NCBI RefSeq assembly: GCF_036030735.1
Contig: NZ_CP107928.1
Coordinates: forward strand, 6,572,001-6,636,000
Length of the DNA stretch: 64,000 nt
Reading direction: 5' to 3'
DNA from: Streptomyces sp. NBC_00425
GTDB lineage: Bacteria; Actinomycetota; Actinomycetes; Streptomycetales; Streptomycetaceae
Shown here one piece after another: positions 8,903 through 16,800 of this stretch (the first letter of the stretch is position 1; each line of letters starts with the position of its first letter). The position numbers and the translations under genes are program-made. The notes under the pieces were generated by a model. It had not been told where the DNA came from. It was given only the letters and a program-made list of their open reading frames with translations, and did no database searches.

Positions 8903-10008
8903 TCGCCCAGCTCCTGAACATCCTGACCGGCATCAACCGCACTGCCGCGCCTTCGTCCGGGAGCATGATCCTCGTCAACGACCTCTACGGCGCGATGCCT
9001 GAAATCCACACGACTTTCCTGGGCAGGGCGCCTGTCGATCAGGCTTGGGAGGCTACGTTTGATCAGCTGATCACCCTCTCCACGACGAAACGCCCCCACG
9101 GCCCGGACTTCGACCCGTACGTTGACGAGTTGACGCGTGAGGTCGGTGCGCTCATCGAAAAGATCCAACCGAACGCCATTCACGCCCAGTACCTCGGGTT
9201 CGCTCTCAGCCTGGCCTTCACCCGAACCGCCGGCAACATCCCGATCATCGCCATCGCCCACGGCCCCGAGGTGATGGTGGCCGAGCGCAGCGCATCGGAA
9301 CGCGAGGCCATGAATGAAGTTGCTGCCGCCAGCGCCGCGATCGTGACCCCGACCTCCGCCCTCGCCGACCGCATCGACCGTCTCACCGGACGCCGATTCA
9401 CCGATCGACTCAGCGTCATCCCGTGGGGCATCCCTTTGAGTGATACCCGGGTACGCGATCAACCGCCTACCGGAACCGGACCTCTGTCTCTGGTGCACGC
9501 CGGTCGTCTGGACGACAACAAATCCACGATCACCGCCGTCGAAGCCCTCGCTTTGACCGATCAGCCGCACCACTTGACCGTGATCGGCGAAGGAATCCTA
9601 CGGGATTATCTGGAACAGCGGGCTATCGAACTCGGGCTCCGGGACCGGGTTCATTTTGATCCGTTCCTGCCCCGCGCCGAAGTGTGGCGCCGCCTGCCGA
9701 ACTTCGACGCCTTCGTCTTCACAACCAGGGATCTGGAGGCTTTCGGGCTCGTCCTCATTGAGGCTCAAGCCCACGGACTTCCGGTTGCCTACTCCGATCT
9801 TCCCGGTGTGAGGGAAATTCTCGGGGGCGCTGGCGTTCCATATATTCCTGGCAACCCGCGCTCGCTGGCCGTGGCCCTAGACGAGATGGGCCGGGACTCC
9901 GGCCGGCGCAAGGCCCTGGCCAAGGCGGCTCTCGATAACGCGCGCCGATACGACATCACTACCACCGGCCGCCAGCTTCGCGAACTGATGCTCCGCGTTA
10001 CCTCCTAA
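8899..10008 (+). CDS. Family 4 glycosyltransferase
   Basis: A 369-aa GT-B protein. The C-terminal half holds the GT4 donor-site signature: LVHAGRLDDNKS near 200, VIGEG near 230 and EAFGLVLIEAQAHGLPV near 285-301 with the E-x7-E pair. The acceptor half includes HAQYLG and AHGPEV. It is translationally coupled to the preceding unknown gene and closes the cluster. It ends 54 bp before the first phage-type gene, so this is the last gene before the prophage. Confidence 0.85.
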   Translation: MIAQLLNILTGINRTAAPSSGSMILVNDLYGAMPEIHTTFLGRAPVDQAWEATFDQLITLSTTKRPHGPDFDPYVDELTREVGALIEKIQPNAIHAQYLGFALSLAFTRTAGNIPIIAIAHGPEVMVAERSASEREAMNEVAAASAAIVTPTSALADRIDRLTGRRFTDRLSVIPWGIPLSDTRVRDQPPTGTGPLSLVHAGRLDDNKSTITAVEALALTDQPHHLTVIGEGILRDYLEQRAIELGLRDRVHFDPFLPRAEVWRRLPNFDAFVFTTRDLEAFGLVLIEAQAHGLPVAYSDLPGVREILGGAGVPYIPGNPRSLAVALDEMGRDSGRRKALAKAALDNARRYDITTTGRQLRELMLRVTS

Positions 10009-10032
10009 CCCCGGTGTCAAGAGGAATCCGGG

Positions 10033-10055
10033 CTGTCAGCTGGCGAGGCTACGCT
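10033..10055 (+). promoter_or_regulatory. Candidate late promoter motif, copy 1
   Basis: CTGTCA, an 11-nt spacer and TACGCT sit 7 nt before the ATG of the first phage gene. The same arrangement precedes the gene at 10973 (CTGTCA-N11-TAAGCT, again 7 nt to the start) and occurs at 25048. With only 7 nt from the -10-like box to the start codon, the mRNA would be almost leaderless. The 11-nt spacing does not fit a standard vegetative -35/-10 pair. Confidence 0.4.
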
Positions 10056-10062
10056 CGAACAT

Positions 10063-10506
10063 ATGAGCACTCCCGCTGAAGGATTGACCCTCGGGGCCGT
10101 CAGCGCCCTGATCGAACGCAAGATCCTCACCGACATCGTACGTATCAGTAGAGCGGGCGAGCCGGTCTTCAACCCGGATACAGGCCAGTACGAGCCCGGC
10201 CCGCCCGTCATCGTCTACGAAGGGCACGGCGGGGTCTTCCCGAATGGAGATCCCGGGATCGTGCTGCACCTGGAAGGTCAGGCGTACGTCGACGACTCCG
10301 CGTCGAAGTACAAGCTGATCACGCCCCTGGACGCCCCGGTGGCCTCGCGCGAGGACACGGTGAGCGTCGTCAACGCCGCCGACCCGGCAGCGGTCGGCCG
10401 TACGTGGCGCGTCCTCGATGTCGGGCAGACCTCCACTCTGGCCGTGGTCCGCACGACGTTCCTGGACCAGAACACGCAGTCCAGCACTTCAGGCGGCACC
10501 TCGTGA
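10063..10506 (+). CDS. Phage head-tail connector-type protein (DUF6093-like), copy 1
   Basis: A 147-aa protein with the pattern ILTDIVRISR...G..VFNPDTGQY near 22-45 and a C-terminal RTWRVLDVGQ...VVRTTFL, as in the DUF6093 family found between capsid and tail genes of actinobacteriophages. It is paralogous to the next gene, which it overlaps by 4 bp (GTGA). It is the leftmost phage gene in the window; nothing upstream resembles capsid, portal or terminase. No clear ribosome site precedes the ATG, consistent with a leaderless start. Confidence 0.7.
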   Translation: MSTPAEGLTLGAVSALIERKILTDIVRISRAGEPVFNPDTGQYEPGPPVIVYEGHGGVFPNGDPGIVLHLEGQAYVDDSASKYKLITPLDAPVASREDTVSVVNAADPAAVGRTWRVLDVGQTSTLAVVRTTFLDQNTQSSTSGGTS

Positions 10507-10925
10507 GCATGCCGATCGACACCGAGGCGGAACGGGAGAAGCTGGAGTCGACGTTGCTGGTGGACACGGTACGGATCACCCGCCCAACGGGAACTCCCCA
10601 ACTCGACCCCTCGACCGGTCTCTTGGGGGCCGTGCCGGCGGAATCGGTCTACGAGGGACCGGGAGCTGTCCTGTCCGGCCATGGCCAGGTCACCGCGCAG
10701 CACGTTCTCGGGCGGGAATGGCTGGACGACACGGTCAGCTGGTATCGGCTCCTCACGCCGATTTCCGCCCCCGTTCCGGTGCGGTACGACCGCGTGGAGG
10801 TCGTGGCCGCAGCTGGCGAGCACGCGGCGACAGCGAATCGGGTGTGGCAGGTCCTCGATCCGTCGGAGGCGTCCACGGTCGAGATCGTTCGGGTGACCCG
10901 TCTTGACGAGATCACCCCTCCGTAG
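10503..10925 (+). CDS. Phage head-tail connector-type protein (DUF6093-like), copy 2
   Basis: A 140-aa paralogue of the preceding protein: LLVDTVRITRPTG...LDPSTG near 16-40, then VWQVLDPSEASTVEIVRVTRLDE at the C-terminus. Either the overlapping GTG (10503) or ATG (10509) could start it; the overlap favours GTG. The tandem pair suggests duplication of a stopper/adaptor-like subunit, but this is inferred from position. Confidence 0.68.
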   Translation: MSMPIDTEAEREKLESTLLVDTVRITRPTGTPQLDPSTGLLGAVPAESVYEGPGAVLSGHGQVTAQHVLGREWLDDTVSWYRLLTPISAPVPVRYDRVEVVAAAGEHAATANRVWQVLDPSEASTVEIVRVTRLDEITPP

Positions 10926-10942
10926 ACGGCTGGCGAGCTGGG

Positions 10943-10965
10943 CTGTCAACAGATACCCGTAAGCT
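10943..10965 (+). promoter_or_regulatory. Candidate late promoter motif, copy 2
   Basis: GGGCTGTCA followed by an 11-nt spacer and TAAGCTC, ending 7 nt before the GTG at 10973. Box sequence, spacing and distance to the start codon match the copy at 10033. Confidence 0.4.
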
Positions 10966-10972
10966 CAGATAG

Positions 10973-11404
10973 GTGCCAACAGATCAGAATTCAAAACCTA
11001 TTTCTCCCGAGGGTGAACCCCTGCCGGTGCGCGTCACCGGGCAGGGGCATGCCGCCGTCGTGGAGATCGGCGGTCACGACGTCTCCCGGGACCTCGCTGC
11101 CTATTCACTGGCCCACCGCGCGGGCGACGTACCGCAGATGGTCATCGAACTCTCCCCGAGATCCACGGCGACCGGTGTGTTCGAGGGCCTGGCGCACGTC
11201 GTCATCGGCGACCCACCGGACCCTGGTCCGGCAGCGGCTGCCTTCCTCTCCGCGATCAGTCCCGCCGAACTGGAGAAGGCCGCGCTCGACCGTCACGACC
11301 TCATGGACGGTCGCCCGCACGAGCTGACCCGCGCCATGCTCGCCCTGTTGCGGGAATGGGCCCTTGGCCAGTGGGGCGAGTCGGAACCGGAAGACGGGCC
11401 GTGA
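10973..11404 (+). CDS. Phage structural-region protein, unknown function
   Basis: A 143-aa protein between connector and gp10-like genes. The middle, PVRVTGQGHAAVVEIGGHDVSRDLAAYSLAHRAGDVPQMVIELSP, reads as a beta-rich domain; the C-terminus is helical (LEKAALDRHDLMDGRPHELTRAMLALLREWA). Actinophages often carry such a gene here, but I know no assigned role. The GTG start lies directly after a promoter-like motif with no good ribosome site. Confidence 0.6.
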   Translation: MPTDQNSKPISPEGEPLPVRVTGQGHAAVVEIGGHDVSRDLAAYSLAHRAGDVPQMVIELSPRSTATGVFEGLAHVVIGDPPDPGPAAAAFLSAISPAELEKAALDRHDLMDGRPHELTRAMLALLREWALGQWGESEPEDGP

Positions 11405-11408
11405 GCCA

Positions 11409-11846
11409 GTGGCGTCCTCGCTGAATCCGCACCCCAACGCCCACCCTCTTGCGGGCGCCTACTCCAATGCATTCCAGATCGCCGCGCAGTTCGATGCGAG
11501 GGCGGCGCGCACTCTGCCCGAGGTCACGGCGACCGTCCAGCACTACGCGATGCTGCTGGAGACCAGGATCAAGGCCAAGGCCAGCGGCCGGCCGGGCCCC
11601 AACGCGCCCACGGGCGACTACCGGCGCTCCTGGACACACGAGGTGTCCACGGACGGGTTCTCCGTCACGGCGGTTGTCGGCACGAACAAGCCCCAGGCGC
11701 GCCGCCTGGAGTACGGCTTCGTTGGCGCCGACAGCCTGGGGCGCATCTACAACCAGCCGCCCTACCCGCACGTCGGGCCAGCCGTCGAGGAGATCCGGCC
11801 GCTGTTCATCGCTGCGCTCGGCGACACGATCGACGACGACTCGTGA
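11409..11846 (+). CDS. HK97 gp10-like head-tail/tail completion protein
   Basis: A 145-aa protein whose core (ATVQHYAMLLETRIKAKA, TGDYRRSW, GTNKPQARRLEYGF, QPPYPHVGPAVEE) matches the HK97-gp10/tail-completion pattern, with the conserved aromatic/proline C-terminal motif PYPHVGPA. Such proteins help join the tail to the head. I choose GTG at 11409, just past the previous stop, because the frame upstream is only an overlap. Confidence 0.75.
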   Translation: MASSLNPHPNAHPLAGAYSNAFQIAAQFDARAARTLPEVTATVQHYAMLLETRIKAKASGRPGPNAPTGDYRRSWTHEVSTDGFSVTAVVGTNKPQARRLEYGFVGADSLGRIYNQPPYPHVGPAVEEIRPLFIAALGDTIDDDS

Positions 11847-11901
11847 GTGACCGCCGCGCCGCCGGGCGGCAGTTCACCACCCCGGGAGTAGAGGAGGAGT
11901 A

Positions 11902-12336
11902 GTGCCCGTCTCCGGCAGAGAAGTGTCCCTCGCGATCCAGAAGACACTGGCCACAGCAACCGCCCGAAGTTGCGGGTACGGGACTGCCCCCACGGCATCG
12001 AGTACGCCCACTGGCGCCACGATCCCCTACAGCGTTCTCTACCCGCTGGGCGTGACTACGAGCGGCCCGCCGTACGGTGATGGTGACGCTGACGCCCGAG
12101 TGCTCGTCCAGGTCACCTCGGTCGCTTCAACCGCCGAACAGGTCGAGTGGATGGCCGACAAGGTCCGCACCGCGCTCCTCGCGCGCTTGAGCGGGACCTA
12201 CGTCAACACCATCACCATTACCGGCTACATAGTGATCGACCGCGAGCTGGACAAGGAGGAAGGGATGTCTGTCAGCGGTGGCGTATACAGTTATGTGCAG
12301 CGGTACGTCCTCACTGTGACCACTCTCGGGTCCTGA
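11902..12336 (+). CDS. Tail terminator-like protein
   Basis: A 144-aa protein with a tail-terminator-type layout: an N-terminal helix, a loop with YSVLYPLG, then DADARVLVQVTSVASTAEQVEWMADKVRTALL and a C-terminal YVQRYVLTV strand. This resembles lambda gpU/HK97 gp10-neighbour terminators that cap the tail tube. The GTG start has GAGGAGGAG just upstream. Order (gp10-like, terminator, major tail) is the canonical siphovirus order. Confidence 0.65.
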   Translation: MPVSGREVSLAIQKTLATATARSCGYGTAPTASSTPTGATIPYSVLYPLGVTTSGPPYGDGDADARVLVQVTSVASTAEQVEWMADKVRTALLARLSGTYVNTITITGYIVIDRELDKEEGMSVSGGVYSYVQRYVLTVTTLGS

Positions 12337-12389
12337 CGTTCCAGCTACCTCACCGCGGAGGCATCTCGCGGACGCCCGGCCACCCGGCA

Positions 12390-12422
12390 CGGGCCGATTC
12401 CCCCTTCATGGGGGCCGGCCCG
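12390..12422 (+). terminator. Intergenic hairpin before major tail gene
   Basis: An imperfect stem: CGGGCCG pairs with CGGCCCG, and inside it CCCCC pairs with GGGGG around a TTCAT loop. It lies in the 131-bp gap upstream of the major tail gene. No U-tract follows, so it may be an attenuator or an mRNA-stabilising 5' hairpin. Confidence 0.45.
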
Positions 12423-12467
12423 GCGTGTGCGCGCTCCGGAACACCGGTTCCCGGAGAGCGAGAATCA

Positions 12468-12953
12468 GTGTCACAGCAGCGGTTCACCCGTCGCGGCACC
12501 ACGAAGTTCTTCTTCCTGAAGGACATCGTCTCGAAGGAACTGATCCCGATCCGTCCGGAGCTCGGCGGGACCAACGGGACCGATCTGTCCCCAGCCATCA
12601 GCGACATCGAAGGCTTCGCCGTCGAGAACACCCCCATCGACACACCGGACTTGGCGACCGAGTTCACCGGCAACATCCCCGGTGAGGACAAGGCCGACAA
12701 CTCCAGCCTCACCTTCTACGAGGACAAGGTCGACAACGCCCTGGAGACGCTCCTCGCCAAGGGCGTCGAGGGGTACGTGGTCATCCTCCGCAAGGGCGAC
12801 ATCCCGGCGTCGAAGTCCATGGACATCTTCCCGGTGCGCGTCGGCTCCCGGTCGAGCACGTACACGACGGCCTCTGAGCCGGCGAAGTTCAAGGTCAGCT
12901 TCAACGTGACCGGCAAGCCCGTCCAGGACGTAGCCGTTCCGGCCGCGGCCTGA
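12468..12953 (+). CDS. Major tail protein
   Basis: A 161-aa protein placed between terminator and chaperone genes, as expected for the tail-tube subunit. The start region RFTRRGTTKFFFLKDI, the strand-rich middle (IEGFAVENTPIDTPDLATEFTG) and the C-terminal AKFKVSFNVTGKPVQDVAV are typical of actinophage tube proteins. The GTG start follows GGAGAGCGAG. The frame is open far upstream but that part lacks protein character. It should be the most abundant tail protein. Confidence 0.75.
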   Translation: MSQQRFTRRGTTKFFFLKDIVSKELIPIRPELGGTNGTDLSPAISDIEGFAVENTPIDTPDLATEFTGNIPGEDKADNSSLTFYEDKVDNALETLLAKGVEGYVVILRKGDIPASKSMDIFPVRVGSRSSTYTTASEPAKFKVSFNVTGKPVQDVAVPAAA

Positions 12954-12969
12954 TCGGCGGGGGTGCTGC

Positions 12970-13551
12970 ATGACTTCGACCTTCGTTGAACCGCCGGCCG
13001 GTGCCGTCGCCCGCGATCCGCACTGGGCGGCCAAGATGGCCCGTCTGCGGGCTCGTCGACTTCCCGAGCGCGCCGTGTCCTTCCTCGACGAACAGGACCT
13101 GAAGCAGCGCGTGACCGATGCGGCGCTCGACATGGCCAAGGCACGCACCAGCGCCGTGGGCCGGGCCTCCGAGATGGAGGTACCAGCCGACGAGCGTGAG
13201 AGCTGGGCGCTCGCTCAGCCGGAAGTGCTGGCCGCCCAGGCCGCGCTGGACGAGGCCCGGCGAGCCCTGGCAGCCGGGACCCTCACGCTCACCTTCCGGG
13301 CTCTGCCGCGACCCGCCTGGGAGCAGCTGCTTCGCGAGCACGCCCCCACGGAGGGGCAAGGCGATCTCGGCCATGAGTACAACGTCGAGACCTTCCCCGC
13401 CGCTCTCGTATCGGCTTCCTCGGTGGACGGCATGAGCGAGGCGGAGGCGCAGGAACTGCTCGACAGCTGGAGCGACGCGGACGCCAAGGCACTGTTCACG
13501 GCCGCGCTGCTGGTCAACCAGACCATGAGGGCCGACCTGGGAAAAGGCTGA
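12970..13551 (+). CDS. Tail assembly chaperone G
   Basis: A 193-aa helical, Ala/Glu-rich protein directly after the major tail gene, where tail chaperone G lies. It carries a GGGAAAA slippery heptamer five codons from its end; ribosomes that slip by -1 there read into the downstream T frame. The bulk of ribosomes would terminate at TGA 13549-13551 and make G alone. G and G-T chaperone the tape measure during tube polymerisation and are absent from the finished tail. Confidence 0.78.
   Translation: MTSTFVEPPAGAVARDPHWAAKMARLRARRLPERAVSFLDEQDLKQRVTDAALDMAKARTSAVGRASEMEVPADERESWALAQPEVLAAQAALDEARRALAAGTLTLTFRALPRPAWEQLLREHAPTEGQGDLGHEYNVETFPAALVSASSVDGMSEAEAQELLDSWSDADAKALFTAALLVNQTMRADLGKG
13539..13545 (+). 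promoter_or_regulatory. Programmed -1 frameshift slippery site
   Basis: GGGAAAA is phased as G GGA AAA in the G frame, the ideal X XXY YYZ arrangement and one base from lambda's GGGAAAG. After a -1 slip the next codon is AGG at 13545 and the frame stays open through 13883. Confidence 0.82.
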
Positions 13552-13883
13552 TCGCCGACGCCCAATTCAGGGCCGAGATGGAGCTGTGCCACGTCTACGG
13601 ACTCCCGCACTCGAAGTTCACGGGTGCGGGGGACGGCCGGTGGACGGCTTTGGACCGGGCGAAGGCGATGGCCTACCTCGCGTACCAACGCAGCGTCTGC
13701 GAGACGTGCGGGACCCGGGCGGCGGAGTGGGACGAGAGCCAGGACGGCGACCGCTTCGCATATGTGGCCGAGCCCTACCGCTGTGTGGGCTGCGAGGTCA
13801 TCGAGATGGAGCGCGAACACATTCCTGATGGACCAGATGCGCGGGGGCTCAAGATCGGGCTGAGGCCCAGAGAGGCATCCTGA
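13545..13883 (+). CDS. T part of tail assembly chaperone G-T (frameshift product)
   Basis: Read in the -1 frame after the slippery site, giving a G-T fusion of about 304 aa (12970-13545 joined to 13545-13883). The junction reads RLIADAQFRAEMELCHVYGLPHSKF, which resembles the start of T domains of many actinophages; this supports the frameshift over independent initiation at ATG 13578 (101 aa), which is still possible. CETCG near 13700 and YRCVGCE near 13780 make a CxxC...CxxC zinc-binding knuckle, unusual for this domain. Its role is to recruit the tape measure protein. Confidence 0.75.
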   Translation, partial: RLIADAQFRAEMELCHVYGLPHSKFTGAGDGRWTALDRAKAMAYLAYQRSVCETCGTRAAEWDESQDGDRFAYVAEPYRCVGCEVIEMEREHIPDGPDARGLKIGLRPREAS

Positions 13884-13884
13884 C

Positions 13885-16800
13885 GTGGCTGGTGCCTACA
13901 CCCTGTACGTCAACCTGCTCGCGTCAACGGGCGGCCTGTCGACCGGCCTGCGGCAGGGTGCCGCTCAACTTCGTGCGTTTGACGGCCAGTTGGACGGAAC
14001 GGCCGCCCGACTCAACCAAGTACGCGTCGCCGGCGACAACCTCGCCCGCGCTCAAGCTGCCGCGTCGGCGCAGATGGTTCGCTCCCAGGCGCAGGTGGCT
14101 CAAGCTGTGCAGCGGACCACCGCGCTCCAGGAACGCGCAGGCCGTGCACAAGCAGTAGCAGCGACAGCGGCCCGCCGCGCGGCAGCGGAACAGGCCGCCG
14201 TGGCGGCGACGGGAGCGCGAGCCGCACGGGCGCAGGCCCTGGCACAGACGATGAACGCGCGTGCACAGGCCACGGCTGGCGCCGGGGCCGCAGCTGCCGC
14301 GCGTACCGCAGCTACCGCTCAGTCGGCCGCCGCCCGCGCCGCCCAGGAGCACGCCGAAGCGCAGCGGCGGGCGGCAGCGGCCCAGGCTACGGCGACGCGC
14401 GCCACCGGTCTCGCCGCATCGGCCCAGGCTCGTGCTGTGTCCGCAGTGCGGATGCGGGACGAGGCGCAGACCACGGCCGCACGCAACGCGCAGCGACAGG
14501 CACAGCAAGTTGCTCGGGCTGAAGCCCAGTTGGCCGCCGCACGGAACGCCCAGGCTGCGCGGACCGCCAAGAACGGCCTGCTCATCGGTGCCGCACTCGG
14601 TGTCGGAGTGGCTCAGGCGATTTCGCTGGAGCGGGCAATGGCCAACGTGCTGACGATCTCGCAACAGATCACGTCCGAGAACGTCGGAGCCTTCACCGAT
14701 CAGATCGTCGAGCTGTCCACCCGCCTACCGCAGACCGCCGAGCAGCTCGCCGACGGCCTGTATCAGATCGTCTCGTCCGGCTTCGACGGCGCGGACGCCA
14801 TGCAGATCCTCGAGGTCGCGGCTCAGGGTGCGGCAGCGGGCCTGACCACGTCGGAGACCTCAGCGCGCGCGCTGCTCGGAGTGCTGAACGCGTACGGATT
14901 GTCGGCGTCCGACGCCAGCGACGTCATGGACGTGATGTTCCAGACCGTCAACTACGGCGTCATCTCCTTCGAGGAACTCGCGCAGCAGCTCGGCGACGTC
15001 GTACCGATGGCTGCGGCAGCCGGCGTCGAGTTCGACGACATGAGTGCCGCGCTCGCCGCGATCACCCTCACCGGCATCCCAGCGGCCGAAGCCGTGACCG
15101 CACTGAACATGCTCCTCACCCGCGTCATGAAGCCGACGCAGGACCTCAAGCAGGCCGTCAAGGACCTGGGCTACGAGTCGGCCGCCTCCGCCGTCGAACA
15201 GGACGGCCTGTACGTGGTCGTCAACAAGCTCAACGGGGCGGCAGGAAACACCGCCGAGGGCATCTCGAACATGTGGAAGGACATCCGCGCCACACGTGCC
15301 GCTCTTGCCTTGGCCTCCGCCGGCGGACAGAACTACGCCAACACCTACGCAGGCATTGCCAACGAAGTGGCGCGCGCCGAAGCCACGCAGAAGGCGTACG
15401 CCCTCCAGACCGGCACCGTCACCGGCCAGTGGCAGCTGGCCTCCAACCAGGCCCGCGCCCTCGCCATCGACGTCGGCCGAGCCCTGCTGCCGGTACTGAT
15501 GACCGTCGGTTCCGCAGTCCATACCTTCGTCGGCACCATCGAGGACCTGCCCGGACCGATGAAGTCCGTCATCGCGATGGTCGCCGCGTCCGTTGCGGGA
15601 CTGCTCCTGCTCCGAGCTGCCTACACGAAGATCACCGTACAGATCGCCGCGTTCCGTACCGCCCTGGCCGCCACCCAGGCCGGAGGCGCTGTGATGCCCG
15701 CCGTGCTGGCCGGCACCAGCCTCGCAGTCACCGGCCTTGCCGCCGTCCTCACCCTCGGCATCGCCGGATACGCCGCCTACACCGCCTCCAAGCAGAAGGC
15801 GAAGGACGCCACCAATGAGCTGGTCCAAGCCTTGCAGCAGGAACGCGAGGAGACGACGACCGGCGCCAGCATCAACAAGCTGTACGACCAGCTCACCGCT
15901 GACGGCGCACTGAAGGACCTTGAGAAGGTCGGCATCGGCACGACGGAGGCCATCGACGCGATCACCTCCGGCGGGGCGAAGCTCGCCATCCTCCAGAGCC
16001 GCCTTCAGCAGGACGCCTACGAGTACGCCGGCAAGGCCAAAGCCGGTGAGGTATCTGGCGATTACGAGAGCATCACCCAGTACTCCAAAGCGGAGAAGAC
16101 CCTCAAAGAGCGCCACAAGATGTGGTCCGAGGCAGTCAAGAAGGAAGCCGAGATCGCCCAACAGAAGGCGATCGTCGAGGCGAAGATCAAACAGCAGGCC
16201 AAGTCCAGCGGCGGCATCTTCGACCTGTTCTCCCTCGCGGACATCGACCGAACCGGTGCGCCCGAGATCACCGACGAGATGAAGGCACTCGCCGAGGCCG
16301 TCGGTGCCGCTGTCGACCCGTCCCGAGCCTTCAGGGACGCGCAGACCGCTGCGGCCGAGGCGATGCGCAAAGCCGGGAAGGACGCCGACACCGCCAAGGT
16401 GAAGCTGTCCGACTACATGAAGGAGCTGCACAAACAGCTTCAGGCGCAACGCGACTTCCAAGGCAACCTGTTCGAACTCGCGGTGTTCGGCTACGACGAC
16501 CTCGCCGACCACTTCGCGGAACTCGGCGTAGACGCCGCACCGATGCTCAACGAACTCGTCGGCCAGTTGAAGAAGGGCAAGACGAAGGTCGCCGACGAAC
16601 TGCGCGACATCGTGACCGAGGACGCGGAACGGTCCACGGAGGCGTACCGGCTCGGCCTGCAGAAGACCGCCGAGATCACCGAGAAGTACGGCAAGGAGAT
16701 CGGCCGCGCCTGGGCCAAGGCATCGGAGCGGAACGACCCGGCCGCCTTCCAGAAGGTCACCGAGCAGATGGCCATGGTCGACCTGCGCAAGGCCGTGAAG

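Noticed and set aside
14860..16512. 550-codon minus-strand frame inside the tape measure gene
   Set aside because: GC-driven shadow with low-complexity Gly/Val/Leu composition and no motif.
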